Positions 26,881 through 36,238 of a stretch of 64,000 nt of DNA are shown one piece after another. Within the stretch, counting starts at the first letter, position 1. Every line of letters begins with the position of its first letter. Under the pieces are notes generated by a model. That model had not been told where the DNA came from. It worked only from the letters and a program-made list of their open reading frames with translations, and ran no database searches. Source of the stretch: CALBPI01 sp038533155 (lineage in GTDB: Bacteria; Pseudomonadota; Gammaproteobacteria; Steroidobacterales; Woeseiaceae); NCBI GenBank assembly GCA_038533155.1, contig JBCAZH010000009.1, positions 12,197 to 76,196 on the forward strand, written 5' to 3'. Both the position numbers and the translations under genes were made by a program.

Positions 26881-26902
26881 CGAATGGACTCACGACCATT
26901 CG
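26881..26902. repeat. Short inverted repeat upstream of a small membrane protein gene
   Basis: CGAATGG (26881-26887) and CCATTCG (26896-26902) form a perfect 7-bp inverted repeat with an 8-base spacer. It lies in the 135-bp divergent region between ureE and the 66-residue membrane protein gene, about 40 bp before that gene's ATG. It could be an operator or a 5' leader hairpin. Confidence 0.4.
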
Positions 26903-26940
26903 GACGTCATAACAATAAAGACAGTCCTTGGAGGGAGACC

Positions 26941-27141
26941 ATGAAGACTATCGGACTTTACCTGATGATCGCGGGCGCAGGGTCAATCGCACTCAACCAA
27001 TTCGGATACGAATTCAGCTTGTTGATGTGGATCGACAATTGGGGGCCAACGGTCGGTTGGGCCATTCGCGGTGGTGCCATTGTTCTGGGCGCCGCGTTGT
27101 TTTTCTTCGGAAAAGAAGAAAGCGAACCGGAAAGCGCCTAG
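26941..27141 (+). CDS. Small two-helix membrane protein
   Basis: 66 residues: MKTIGLYLMIAGAGSIALN as helix one, then MWIDNWGPTVGWAIRGGAI with VLGAALFFFGKEE as helix two and a charged tail. A strong Shine-Dalgarno (GGAGGGAGACC before ATG) supports this start over a longer upstream frame. I do not recognise the family. It sits between ureE and the DUF2167 pair, in the opposite direction to the urease genes. Confidence 0.75.
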   Translation: MKTIGLYLMIAGAGSIALNQFGYEFSLLMWIDNWGPTVGWAIRGGAIVLGAALFFFGKEESEPESA

Positions 27142-27146
27142 CGCGT

Positions 27147-27881
27147 TCAGTCGGACGACTCGCCCAATCTCGCCCGCCAAGGTGCGAAATTCGGCGAGTC
27201 TGTCCGCGCTGTTGGCCACTCGCTAAGCTGTCGCAAAGACTGCAGCAAGTGTTCGTAGCGAGTGTCGCCGAGAAGCGCTCGACTTACCCCCAACAAATCA
27301 GCGCGGCTGCCTTCAAACGTTGCGAGCAACGTCTTGCGATACAGATTGATCGCAATGGGCGGACACACAAGCGACTCAAAGGCGAGAGCGAGTGTCGCCC
27401 CCCAACGAAGCCCCAAGCGCCCGCGCAGCACGAGCAGACTCATCACCATCGTGACCACCAGAGCGTAGGTCGCCACGACCACAACGATGAGTGCCAATCC
27501 TTCGCCAGCCATCAGATAGCTTGCCGGTAACGCTACGAACAGCATCAACAGCAAAGCGGCGCCTCCCCATCGAACCGGCGTCAGTAGCTTGGTGCGAGCG
27601 ACCAGCGTTTGAACATGCGCATCGGAGTCAGGCGTTTCCGATGCCGACGGCCACGACAACGAGACGAGTAGCCGCGTCGGCTGCAAAAACGCCGGAAAGA
27701 CGGCATGTTTGCGGCTGAACAAGAAACCATCCATCGGAGTAACCACCGCGAATGCATGCCGCTGCGACCCGACCAACAAAATGTCGTTCGGGTGCAGCAA
27801 CACGCCGCAATCGATCACGTAAAACGCCGCAAGCACTGCGAAGAACGCAATGTCGGCATGCAGCAAAAGGCTGTCGATCAC
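27147..27881 (-). CDS. Membrane protein of unknown function
   Basis: 244 residues with about four membrane segments: one near residues 8-30, one near 45-65, and a pair around 105-150 (LLLMLFVALPASYLM, LIVVVVATYALVVTMVM). The middle contains PTRLLVSLSWPSASETP. I do not recognise it. The GTG start overlaps the stop of the DUF2167 gene (GTGA), so the two proteins are translated together and probably act together. Confidence 0.75.
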   Translation of the reverse strand: MIDSLLLHADIAFFAVLAAFYVIDCGVLLHPNDILLVGSQRHAFAVVTPMDGFLFSRKHAVFPAFLQPTRLLVSLSWPSASETPDSDAHVQTLVARTKLLTPVRWGGAALLLMLFVALPASYLMAGEGLALIVVVVATYALVVTMVMSLLVLRGRLGLRWGATLALAFESLVCPPIAINLYRKTLLATFEGSRADLLGVSRALLGDTRYEHLLQSLRQLSEWPTARTDSPNFAPWRARLGESSD

Positions 27882-28717
27882 TCCTTGTTACGGGAGAACA
27901 TGCGTTTAAACATGTTGCCGAAAAACGCAAAGAAGGCCACGATGCCACCAATAATGAGCTTGATGAACCCCTTGCTCTTGGCCACGGCAACCGCAGCGCC
28001 ACCGGTCACCAATGCAGCCAAACCGTACTTCGCGAGCTTGTCACCCTCGCGGTACTCCGAATACAGGTTGCCTGGCTTGTAAGTGAACCCAGTCAGTAAC
28101 TGCTCAAACTCCGCGACCGTGTCGTCGAGCCCTTCGGTGTCGGCGACCAACACCGCGGACATGACACCAGTCCGACCGAGCAATCGCGTGTTGTAGTTGA
28201 TCACCTCATCCCCTTCGCTCTCGGCCAGGATCGCCCACGAGAGACGATTTGTTTCATCCGAGTAGCGCGGTTCGAATTGCCAACCGATGATATTCATCTC
28301 GGCCCAACCCAACCGTCGCCGTTCGGCATTCGCCGCTTCGGTCCCTTCACGGACCGAACGCAACAGCGCGCCGGAATCGATTTCTTCGTCATCCTTGATG
28401 TACCCACTGTCCTCATAGCTGAAAACAGCGAACCAACTTTGGTCTACCGGCGCGACGTACCACTCTTCCGTCGTCGTGATATTGCCGTACAGCTCCATCA
28501 GCTTGGCCGTATCGCTAGGATCTAGGCGATCGTAGCCTTCAGGCAGTTCGATGACGGCGCGAGACGTGACATCGTAGGTCCCAGGACCCGCCTGAAAATC
28601 CAGACTTTGGTAGATTCGCTGGGCCTCGCTGATCTGTTCCGCTTCCGCCGACTCTTGAGCAAGAGCTGACATGCTCACTAATAGCGCGGTTGCGCCGACT
28701 ATCCATCTGTTAATCAC
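27878..28717 (-). CDS. DUF2167-family membrane protein
   Basis: 279 residues. A signal peptide (INRWIVGATALLVSMSALAQ) is followed by a large extracytoplasmic domain containing WYVAPVDQSWFAVFSYEDSGYIKDDEEID and GWQFEPRYSDETNRLSWAI, the DUF2167 hallmark. A C-terminal membrane helix (LIIGGIVAFFAFFGNMF) and a basic end follow. The function is not established. I chose the GTG preceded by GGGGAG instead of the upstream ATG. It lies in the ureC-ureE interval and is coupled to the downstream membrane protein. Confidence 0.85.
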   Translation of the reverse strand: MINRWIVGATALLVSMSALAQESAEAEQISEAQRIYQSLDFQAGPGTYDVTSRAVIELPEGYDRLDPSDTAKLMELYGNITTTEEWYVAPVDQSWFAVFSYEDSGYIKDDEEIDSGALLRSVREGTEAANAERRRLGWAEMNIIGWQFEPRYSDETNRLSWAILAESEGDEVINYNTRLLGRTGVMSAVLVADTEGLDDTVAEFEQLLTGFTYKPGNLYSEYREGDKLAKYGLAALVTGGAAVAVAKSKGFIKLIIGGIVAFFAFFGNMFKRMFSRNKE

Positions 28718-28805
28718 TAATCTCTCCCCGATCATTATTGTGATCACCCATGCCAAGGCGACCTTGTCCCAAATTGTTCGACGCCTTAGCGTCAGTATTG
28801 TTTAC

Positions 28806-30515
28806 TCAAAACAGAAAGTAGCGCTGCGCCATCGGTAGAACCTTCGCAGGCTCGCACGTCAGCAACTCGCCATCTGCATGAACCTCGTATGTCTCCGGGT
28901 CCACCGATATCTCCGGGCACGCATCATTCAGACGCATGTCCGACTTCGAGATCTCACGCGTCCCGCGCACGGGCAACGTCGTTTTCGCCAACCCCAGGCG
29001 ATCACCAATTCCCGCCTCCTGCGCAGCAGTAGACACAAAAGTCACGGCGCTTTCTGTGAGCGATTTGCCAAAACTTGCAAACATTGGTCGGTAATGTACG
29101 GGCTGCGGCGTCGGAATTGATGCGTTGGGATCACCCATGGGCGCAGCAGCAATGCTGCCCATTTTCAGCACGAGGTCCGGCTTCACACCAAAAAACGCAG
29201 GACTCCAAAGCACAAGATCCGCGAGCTTGCCCGGTTCGACCGATCCGATGTAATCGGCGATTCCATGCGTGATCGCCGGATTGATCGTGTATTTCGCAAT
29301 GTAGCGACGAACCCGAAAATTGTCGTTACTACCTGCTTCTTCCGCGAGACGTCCGCGCTGGCGCTTCATCTTGTCGGCCGTCTGCCATGTGCGAATCAAC
29401 ACCTCACCCACCCGACCCATGGCTTGGCTATCCGACGCGATGATCGAGAAAGCGCCAAGATCGTGAAGGATATCCTCCGCTGCAATGGTCTCGCGACGGA
29501 TCCGACTCTCGGCAAACGCGACGTCCTCTGCAATCTTTGGGTCGAGATGGTGGCACACCATCAACATATCGAGATGCTCATCGACCGTATTGACGGTGAA
29601 CGGTCGCGTGGGATTGGTCGACGACGGAATCACATTCGGTAGGCTCGCGACTTTGATGATGTCGGGCGCATGCCCGCCTCCGGCACCTTCGGTGTGAAAC
29701 GCATGGATCGTTCTGTTCTTAAACGCCTTGACCGTGTTCTCGACGAAACCACTCTCGTTTAGGGTATCGGTATGAATCATGACCTGAACGTCCATCGCGT
29801 CCGCGACACTCAGACAACAATCGATGGCCCCAGGGGTGGTTCCCCAATCCTCATGTAACTTCAGCGCGCACGCTCCGGCGCGCACCATGGCTTCGAGCTC
29901 TGCCGGTTGCGACGCATTGCCTTTGCCCGACAGTGCGAGATTCACGGGAAACCCGTCCGCCGCCTGGAGCATCCGACCGATATGCCATTCACCCGGCGTG
30001 CAGGTTGTCGCGTTGGTGCCGGTTGCAGGACCTGTGCCACCGCCGAGCATCGTGGTGACGCCCGACATCAGAGACTCTTCGATCTGCTGCGGGCAAATGA
30101 AATGAATGTGAGCATCAAAGCCGCCAGCAGTCAGGATTTTCCCCTCGCCCGCGATCGCCTCGGTGGATGGGCCAACAATGATGTCGACGTTGTCCTGTGT
30201 TTCGGGGTTACCCGCTTTGCCAATCGCATGAATGCGTCCGTCCCGAAGCCCGACATCCGCTTTGTAGATGCCGGTAACATCCACAATCAAGGCGTTGGTG
30301 ATCACGGTGTCCACTGCACCCTCGGCGCGCGTGCGCTGCGACTGGCCCATGCCATCGCGAATCACTTTACCGCCACCGAATTTGACCTCTTCACCGTACG
30401 TCGTCAGGTCTCGTTCGACCTCAATAAACAGGTCGGTGTCTGCGAGTCGAACCTGATCTCCCGTAGTGGGCCCGTACATCGCCGCGTACTGATGGCGTGA
30501 GAGTGTTGCTGGCAT
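28806..30515 (-). CDS. ureC: Urease alpha subunit
   Basis: 569 residues, full length. Nickel ligands and catalytic residues are all present: HIH (136-138), the lysine to be carbamylated in ALKLHEDWG (Lys219), His248, His274, the flap MVCHHLDPKI (Cys321, His322) and the ligand Asp in ASDSQAMGR. It hydrolyses urea to ammonia and carbamate in the cytosol. It starts 10 bp after ureB. ureA is 8.5 kb away, which is unusual because A, B and C are normally adjacent. Confidence 0.98.
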   Translation of the reverse strand: MPATLSRHQYAAMYGPTTGDQVRLADTDLFIEVERDLTTYGEEVKFGGGKVIRDGMGQSQRTRAEGAVDTVITNALIVDVTGIYKADVGLRDGRIHAIGKAGNPETQDNVDIIVGPSTEAIAGEGKILTAGGFDAHIHFICPQQIEESLMSGVTTMLGGGTGPATGTNATTCTPGEWHIGRMLQAADGFPVNLALSGKGNASQPAELEAMVRAGACALKLHEDWGTTPGAIDCCLSVADAMDVQVMIHTDTLNESGFVENTVKAFKNRTIHAFHTEGAGGGHAPDIIKVASLPNVIPSSTNPTRPFTVNTVDEHLDMLMVCHHLDPKIAEDVAFAESRIRRETIAAEDILHDLGAFSIIASDSQAMGRVGEVLIRTWQTADKMKRQRGRLAEEAGSNDNFRVRRYIAKYTINPAITHGIADYIGSVEPGKLADLVLWSPAFFGVKPDLVLKMGSIAAAPMGDPNASIPTPQPVHYRPMFASFGKSLTESAVTFVSTAAQEAGIGDRLGLAKTTLPVRGTREISKSDMRLNDACPEISVDPETYEVHADGELLTCEPAKVLPMAQRYFLF

Positions 30516-30525
30516 ATGTCGTCCC

Positions 30526-30837
30526 CTAGTCGAGCGAGCCCATCACCGCTTGATTGAAACCGAAGATCTTCCGCTCTCCGAGGATCGGCACCAGAGTGAC
30601 TTCGCGTTGCTGTCCGGGTTCGAATCGCACTGCAGTGCCAGCCGCGATATCGAGACGCATCCCCCGGCTCGCCTCTCGATCAAAAGACAGCGCGCTGTTG
30701 GTTTCATAGAAATGGTAGTGCGACCCAACCTGGACCGGTCGGTCGCCCGTATTGGCTACGGTTATCGTTCGCGCCTGGGCGCCCTCGTTCAGCACAATAT
30801 CGCCTCTGGCAACAATCACCTCGCCAGGAATCAGCAT
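30526..30837 (-). CDS. ureB: Urease beta subunit
   Basis: 103 residues. MLIPGEVIVARGDIVLNEG and GSHYHFYETNSALSFDREA are the standard UreB signatures, with the conserved ending GFNQAVMG. It is the small structural subunit that packs against UreC. GGAGAGCAAAC precedes the ATG. It is the first gene of a ureBC unit that faces away from the DUF1538 permease gene across a 118-bp control region. Confidence 0.97.
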   Translation of the reverse strand: MLIPGEVIVARGDIVLNEGAQARTITVANTGDRPVQVGSHYHFYETNSALSFDREASRGMRLDIAAGTAVRFEPGQQREVTLVPILGERKIFGFNQAVMGSLD

Positions 30838-30879
30838 GTTTGCTCTCCAAAAGTCCTTGCCCAGACTGTACCAGCATCG

Positions 30880-30903
30880 CTTGAGTCCCGTAACTCGTTC
30901 AAG
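30880..30903. promoter_or_regulatory. Imperfect dyad between ureB and the DUF1538 gene
   Basis: CTTGA and TCAAG frame a 24-bp imperfect dyad that also contains nested GAGT and ACTC. It lies midway in the shared upstream region of the divergent ureBC and DUF1538-PII units. It is a candidate operator that could co-regulate both; no known consensus was matched. Confidence 0.35.
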
Positions 30904-30955
30904 TCGTTTGGAAATGTGTCGCTACCGAGACAGATAGAGAAACGAAGTCCGTCTC

Positions 30956-32881
30956 ATGGCGCCTAGTCAGAACACAACACGATATCAACTTGGCCTGCGG
31001 GACACGTTGAGAGTCCTTTGGCCGTACGCCAAACGCCAGTTTCTCAGTCAACTGAGTGGCATCTGGTTCATTGTTGCCTACCTCGCCGTTTTTCAGATTT
31101 TAGTCCTCAAGTTGCCGATCGCATTCGCCGGCATGATCGTGCTGGGTATCTTGATCGTCATCGTTGGTCTGATGTTCTTTATGGAAGGCCTGCGGCTTGG
31201 GTTAATGCCGCTTGGCGAGACCATCGGCACCACGCTACCCAAACGCTCTCATATGGGCGTTATATTGTCGTTCGCTTTCGTGCTGGGTGTCGGAGCAACC
31301 TTCGCCGAACCGGCGATCGCCGTGCTGAAAACCGCAGGCGCGGGAATCGTGCCTGCCGAGGCACCGCTGCTGTATAGCCTACTCAATGACTTTTCCGGTG
31401 AGCTGGTTGCCGCCGTTGGTATCGGTGTCGGGTTCGCCGTTGTGCTCGGTGCGCTGCGTTTCTTCTATTTATGGCCACTAAAATGGCTGGCAATCCCGAC
31501 CGTGGGGCTACTCCTCGGGTTGTCGTTCTACTGTAGCCAGGTCGCCGCACTTTCGGATCTGCTCGGCCTTGCCTGGGACTGCGGAGCGGTAACGACAGGC
31601 CCTGTAACCGTGCCGCTGGTCCTCGCGCTCGGCATCGGAATCAGCCGTGCGGCGAGCGGTGAGTCGGGCAGTGGTGGCAACTCCGGTTTCGGCATCGTGA
31701 CGCTCGCATCCTTGTTCCCAATCCTCGCTGTGTTGCTGCTCGGAATACTTCATTTCTTCAAAGCCGACTATTGGGGCGCAGAGAACTACTCAGGCGTGGT
31801 CCAAGATACCGTCATCGAAGATCGCTCCGAGCCTACTATCCAAATTGAAAAGCGCTTGGAACCGATTTCCGACGCAGAATTTCAAGCGTACCTCGCCACG
31901 GGTCGAATGCCGGAGGACTACGAGATTTCGATTCGGGGCGGCAGCGCAGCGCTAACGAATGGCAAGATCGAGGTTAACGACCCGCAGTTGATGATCACCA
32001 AAGTTTACCGTCGGCAATTCTCGGTAACGACCGCCGAGCATTGGGATCGTACGACGCCCTTGACGCAACTCGTTCGAACCGCATTGCTCGACGCGTTGCG
32101 GGCAATCATTCCGCTCTGCCTGCTACTTTACTTGATGCTGCGATTCGTCTTGCGCGAGAGACTCAACCCGAGAAACGATGTCGGCGTAGGCGTGCTGTTC
32201 GCCTTTGCTGGAATGGCGTTGTTTGGACTCGGTATCGCGCTTGGATTGATGCCGTTGGGTAGTCAATTAGGCAGCAACGTGCCTATCGCATTTGCCGAGA
32301 TTTTCCCATCGGGTTTGAACCACGTCGAAGGGCCGCTGTTTTCCAGCAACGTTGGAAAATGGGTTGCGATTGGTTTCGCGTTCCTCCTTGGGTACGGTGC
32401 GACACTGGCTGAACCTGCCCTCAACGCACTCGGTGACACGGTCGAGCGAATTACGGTCGGTGCTTTCAGAAAACGCCTATTGATGCAGAGCGTCGCCTTT
32501 GGTGTCGGGCTCGGCATCGCCGCCGGCGTGATGAAAATCACCTACGGACTACCGTTGTTTGGGATGTTGATGCCCGCCTATTTGTTGGTCATGGCACTGA
32601 CCAAGATAGCGCCCGATGAATTCGTGAATTTCAGCTGGGACAGCGCTGGTGTGACGACCGGGCCGATTACCGTACCGCTGGTTCTCGCTATGGGTTTAGG
32701 AATCGGCGCCAATATTCCGGGTGCTAGCGACGGTTTCGGCATTCTGGCGCTGGCGTCTGTCGGTCCGATTCTGACCGTACTCGCCGTTGGGCTCTACACG
32801 CACCGCAACCAGCAAAAATTGGAGGCGGTCGACGATGTGAAACCGATCCGCGATCTCGTGGAAGCGGAGTCTCGAACATGA
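30956..32881 (+). CDS. DUF1538-family permease-like membrane protein
   Basis: 641 residues, two homologous membrane halves (about 35-265 and 375-620) joined by a soluble loop of about 100 residues. Matching motifs in each half are GLMPLGETIG / GLMPLGSQLG, GVGATFAEPAIAVL / GYGATLAEPALNAL, and WDCGAVTTGPVTVPLVLA / WDSAGVTTGPITVPLVLA followed by GFGI. Such duplicated helix bundles with glycine-rich broken segments are typical of secondary transporters. No substrate is established for the family. Its stop overlaps the PII-like gene (ATGA), and it faces away from ureBC. Confidence 0.85.
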   Translation: MAPSQNTTRYQLGLRDTLRVLWPYAKRQFLSQLSGIWFIVAYLAVFQILVLKLPIAFAGMIVLGILIVIVGLMFFMEGLRLGLMPLGETIGTTLPKRSHMGVILSFAFVLGVGATFAEPAIAVLKTAGAGIVPAEAPLLYSLLNDFSGELVAAVGIGVGFAVVLGALRFFYLWPLKWLAIPTVGLLLGLSFYCSQVAALSDLLGLAWDCGAVTTGPVTVPLVLALGIGISRAASGESGSGGNSGFGIVTLASLFPILAVLLLGILHFFKADYWGAENYSGVVQDTVIEDRSEPTIQIEKRLEPISDAEFQAYLATGRMPEDYEISIRGGSAALTNGKIEVNDPQLMITKVYRRQFSVTTAEHWDRTTPLTQLVRTALLDALRAIIPLCLLLYLMLRFVLRERLNPRNDVGVGVLFAFAGMALFGLGIALGLMPLGSQLGSNVPIAFAEIFPSGLNHVEGPLFSSNVGKWVAIGFAFLLGYGATLAEPALNALGDTVERITVGAFRKRLLMQSVAFGVGLGIAAGVMKITYGLPLFGMLMPAYLLVMALTKIAPDEFVNFSWDSAGVTTGPITVPLVLAMGLGIGANIPGASDGFGILALASVGPILTVLAVGLYTHRNQQKLEAVDDVKPIRDLVEAESRT

Positions 32882-34068
32882 TCATCGAACCAGAACAGAC
32901 CTACTCTCAAGTGACGGCGGTACTACCCGTCAATAGCGTGGGCGCGGTTACGGAGGCGCTCCTCGCCCATCCCGGCGCCTGCGCGACAACCTGGCAAGCG
33001 AGAGGCACACTGCTGCGCGAGCATTGGTGGCAAAAGTACCTACCGCCGATCAGCCCTGCGAAGTCGATCGTACAATTTCTCGCGCCTGCCGTTGAGACAC
33101 CTGCGCTTGTCGGTCAAGTGGTCGAGGCCAGCAAGTTGCACCAACAAGCGACCGGTGCCGTGTTCTCCAACGCGTGCGACCGGACGCTGTTCGGCTCGCA
33201 ATTTCGCGAATGGCCAGTACAGGAAACCGCCGCGGCTTCCTCGCAGTCCCACAACCTCACCGACAACCTGAACATCATTTTCTGCACCGTGTCGCACCAT
33301 CTATCGCCAAAAGTCAGCAAGGCCGCGATCGACGCTGGCGCGCATGGCCCTATTGTCTACTACAGCGAGGGGCGCGGCCTGCGCGACCGGCTCGGATGGC
33401 TCAGAATCACCAAAGACCACGAAAAAGAAGTGTTGCTGGTCATCGCGGAGGAAGAGAACGCACAGAGAATTTTCGATGCAATGGCCAAGGCCGGTGAGTT
33501 CCATTTGCCAGGTCGCGGCTTCATGTATCGACTGATTATCGACCGCGGTATGTTCCATCTCGCATCGCGAGTCTCGCATCACCATCACCGAGCGAATATG
33601 CAACAGATCATCCGAGCGATCGATCATCTCAGTGGTCATACGCATTGGCGTGATCAAGCGGTGCTGGATGTGGGTCACGATGCCAGAGCGGTCGGTATCG
33701 ACAACTTGCCAACGGTGAAACCTCGCCTATCCAATCAAGCACGCCTATCGGCAATCTGTCCAAGAGATCGATCCGAAGCCATCATGGACATGCTGCTAGA
33801 CAGCGGCGCACCCGGACTATCCCTTCATTATGGACAGTCGCTTCGCAAAGACTCAGACGGCGAGATAGCACATGTCGAATACGCGCTGCTACACAGCGTG
33901 TTACCAGCCGATCTTGCGGACCAGTTGTTTGAGTCTGCTCACCAACCCACGACGGCAGAACAGCTGAAGGATGTTTGCTTGTTCAGCCATAAAATTCCCG
34001 AGGTCGCGTGCTACGTGCCCGGGCGCAAAGGCTACCGAGAGTCTGATACCAACTCAGCAGCAGCCTAG
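32878..34068 (+). CDS. Triple PII-like domain protein
   Basis: 396 residues. Three successive ferredoxin-like PII-type segments are visible: residues about 10-100 (QVTAVLPVNSVGAVTEALL), about 130-225 (LNIIFCTVSHHLSPKVSKAAIDAG, with GAHGPIVYYSEGRGLRD in the position of a PII T-loop) and about 285-355 (LSAICPRDRSEAIMDMLLDSGAPG). A VSHHHHR cluster lies between the second and third. PII proteins gate transporters and enzymes by binding nucleotides. Translational coupling to the DUF1538 permease points to that protein as partner. Single-domain PII is usual; three in one chain is not. Confidence 0.82.
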   Translation: MIIEPEQTYSQVTAVLPVNSVGAVTEALLAHPGACATTWQARGTLLREHWWQKYLPPISPAKSIVQFLAPAVETPALVGQVVEASKLHQQATGAVFSNACDRTLFGSQFREWPVQETAAASSQSHNLTDNLNIIFCTVSHHLSPKVSKAAIDAGAHGPIVYYSEGRGLRDRLGWLRITKDHEKEVLLVIAEEENAQRIFDAMAKAGEFHLPGRGFMYRLIIDRGMFHLASRVSHHHHRANMQQIIRAIDHLSGHTHWRDQAVLDVGHDARAVGIDNLPTVKPRLSNQARLSAICPRDRSEAIMDMLLDSGAPGLSLHYGQSLRKDSDGEIAHVEYALLHSVLPADLADQLFESAHQPTTAEQLKDVCLFSHKIPEVACYVPGRKGYRESDTNSAAA

Positions 34069-34088
34069 CTGTATATCAATGCGGGCTC

Positions 34089-34481
34089 TTAACGCGGTCG
34101 ATGGAGTCCGCAGATTTTGTGGCCATCGGGATCGGTGAAATAACACAGATGCATGACACCCATGGAACCTTCACGTGGCCCCGGTGGCTCTTCGATACTG
34201 GTTGCACCATTTGCGATCGCGGTGTCATGTAGCGCCTTCACCTGCTCGGGCGAATCGCAGAGAAACCCAATCGTCGATCCATTGGCAACGCTAGAGGGTT
34301 CGCCATTGATCGGCTCGCTCAAGCAGAAAGTCGATCCGTTGTGTCGATAAAACAGCCGCGTTTGCCCAGTAGGATTCACATTGACCAACGGCTCACCCGC
34401 ACCAAGTACAGCGAGCACCGCGTCATAAAACTGACGGCTCTTTTCGATATCGTTCACGCCGATCATCACGTGACTCAACAT
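34089..34481 (-). CDS. VOC-family (glyoxalase-like) protein
   Basis: 130 residues, a single vicinal-oxygen-chelate fold. MLSHVMIGVNDIEKSRQFYDAVL at the N-terminus and MHLCYFTDPDGHKI at the C-terminus provide the typical metal-ligand positions (His4, with Glu or His near the end). The reaction cannot be told from sequence. It converges with the PII-like gene (20 bp between stops) and is 34 bp downstream of the beta-barrel gene. Confidence 0.85.
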   Translation of the reverse strand: MLSHVMIGVNDIEKSRQFYDAVLAVLGAGEPLVNVNPTGQTRLFYRHNGSTFCLSEPINGEPSSVANGSTIGFLCDSPEQVKALHDTAIANGATSIEEPPGPREGSMGVMHLCYFTDPDGHKICGLHRPR

Positions 34482-34515
34482 AGCTAGCCCCTCTTCAGGA
34501 AAAAGTCCTGTCTTT

Positions 34516-36075
34516 CTAAAACTCGTAGCGTATTCCAGCAGAAATGACGCGCTCTTCGTAGTTATCTAACCGCTCAACCGACTGAAACTGTGTAAACGCG
34601 CTAAGCCCGCCCGCAACAGGACCACCGGCGCGACGTTGTCTCGCTCCGCGAATCACCGTCGACAAACCAAAAGACCACGTGAAGTACTCAGTGTCAAACG
34701 GGTCCGTTGGAACGGCGAATGTGAATGCTTCATTGCCAGCGCCTGAGTAACGGGCACGAATCACCCGCCCTTCGTCCTCAAACTCATAGTGGTATTCGGT
34801 CGTGACGTACGGAATCACCACACCGAACGAAGGCGTTAACGTCCACTGAAAACGAACACCGAGCGCCGTGTCGACCGATCGAAACGACTGCTCGTCGATC
34901 GTCAAATTGAAACCATCCGAGTCGATCAGCCCGCTCAACGAATTGAAGCTGCGAGCTTCGTCGAATGCATCCACCGTGATGTCCAAGTAGTCGATACTGA
35001 GATAGGGTTCAACGGTAAATCGTGTCGATCCCAACCGATAGCCCAGATCAAACGTCGCATTGACGATACTCGCCTCGGGCGAACTGGTGGCGGTTGAGTT
35101 CGAATCCTCAACCTCTGGGTTGAAAGACGGATAGCGAATATCGCGTTGCATGTCGTAATCCAACGACTGGAACCCAAACGAACTTGCCCAGTACCACCGC
35201 GCACCGTTAAACATCCCGAAGACCAGTCCGCCGGTTCCTTCAGCATCGATGCCACCATCAACGACCGATCTCGAGTTAGTGTCGTTGTTGAAGTCGACGC
35301 GTTGATCGCTGTAGGTGCCGATCACGCCCAGCACGAAGTCGTTCGCGAATCGGTAGTCGATGCCGAGTGCGACCTCGGAACCGTCGATATCGAAAGCGTT
35401 CTCATTGCCTGTCGGATCCTTCTCTCCATCGCTGACAGACACGTTCAAAAAACCGCCCCATGGACTTGCCACGGCGCGTCCGCCTGATGGGTCTGCATCC
35501 AGACGCTTGGCGACTTGCATAGCGTCGGCATAGACTTCGTCAGGAACCCAATTGCTGGTGAGCGAGAAACCGCGCGCACCTTGCCGAAGTGCGGATATTC
35601 GAGTCGCGAAATTTGAGAGTTGATTCGACGAAAACTGGGTCGCCATCGAACCCTGGACGGCGAGCTCTTCGGCCGCAGTCCACCGAAGCGCAGTGCCGAG
35701 CCCTCGCTGATCGACGCCCAGACTCGACACCGTCGATCCTTCGCCGAGCAGTTCATTGGCTGAGTGGACCAGCTCACGCGTCGTAAAGTAAACGAAGAAC
35801 TGGAGGTCCGTGCACCCATCCGGACGCAGTACTGCATCGGGCGCGGCGACCGAATCAAATACTCCACCCGGATTGCAGACAGAGTCCAGTGCTTCGAATG
35901 TTGCCTGGTTAGCGGCGGCTGCCGCACGCTCAACCGCGTTGGCGAACACCAAGCGCGAGTCGGTCAAACCAGGACCAGGGTCAGCGCTTTGCGCAAGCGC
36001 ACCCGCACTGATGGCCAATCCGATGGCGACACTTATCCCGCGGCGAATGGTCCGCCGCCTGCTTTCACCCTTCAC
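34516..36075 (-). CDS. Autotransporter-type outer-membrane beta-barrel protein
   Basis: 519 residues. A signal peptide (SVAIGLAISAGALAQ) is followed by a 170-residue region rich in Ala/Gln/Asn with a Cys pair (CNPGG, DGCTD), then a barrel domain from about residue 200 with alternating strands (VALGIDYRFANDFVLGVIG, SEVALG) ending AGIRYEF, whose C-terminal Phe is the BAM signal. The passenger is very short, so surface adhesion is not obvious. I start at a GTG preceded by GGGAG; the upstream frame is not coding-like. It lies downstream of an OmpA-like gene. Confidence 0.8.
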   Translation of the reverse strand: MKGESRRRTIRRGISVAIGLAISAGALAQSADPGPGLTDSRLVFANAVERAAAAANQATFEALDSVCNPGGVFDSVAAPDAVLRPDGCTDLQFFVYFTTRELVHSANELLGEGSTVSSLGVDQRGLGTALRWTAAEELAVQGSMATQFSSNQLSNFATRISALRQGARGFSLTSNWVPDEVYADAMQVAKRLDADPSGGRAVASPWGGFLNVSVSDGEKDPTGNENAFDIDGSEVALGIDYRFANDFVLGVIGTYSDQRVDFNNDTNSRSVVDGGIDAEGTGGLVFGMFNGARWYWASSFGFQSLDYDMQRDIRYPSFNPEVEDSNSTATSSPEASIVNATFDLGYRLGSTRFTVEPYLSIDYLDITVDAFDEARSFNSLSGLIDSDGFNLTIDEQSFRSVDTALGVRFQWTLTPSFGVVIPYVTTEYHYEFEDEGRVIRARYSGAGNEAFTFAVPTDPFDTEYFTWSFGLSTVIRGARQRRAGGPVAGGLSAFTQFQSVERLDNYEERVISAGIRYEF

Positions 36076-36238
36076 GCTATTGAAACTCCCATTCCGTTTA
36101 GTCGCACTGACCTTCTTTGCCCATTCGACAGAGATCCCGACCTGCGATGTCGGTGAGACCGTGACTGGCCTCGCGAGTGTGAACCGTTCTGACGCTCGGG
36201 ACAATCGCATCCGTCGCAGGCTGCCGGATTCGTTGTAC

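Noticed and set aside
28780..28793. GACGC-CTTA-GCGTC hairpin between ureC and the DUF2167 gene
   Set aside because: It is short and has no T tract on either side, so it does not qualify as a terminator.
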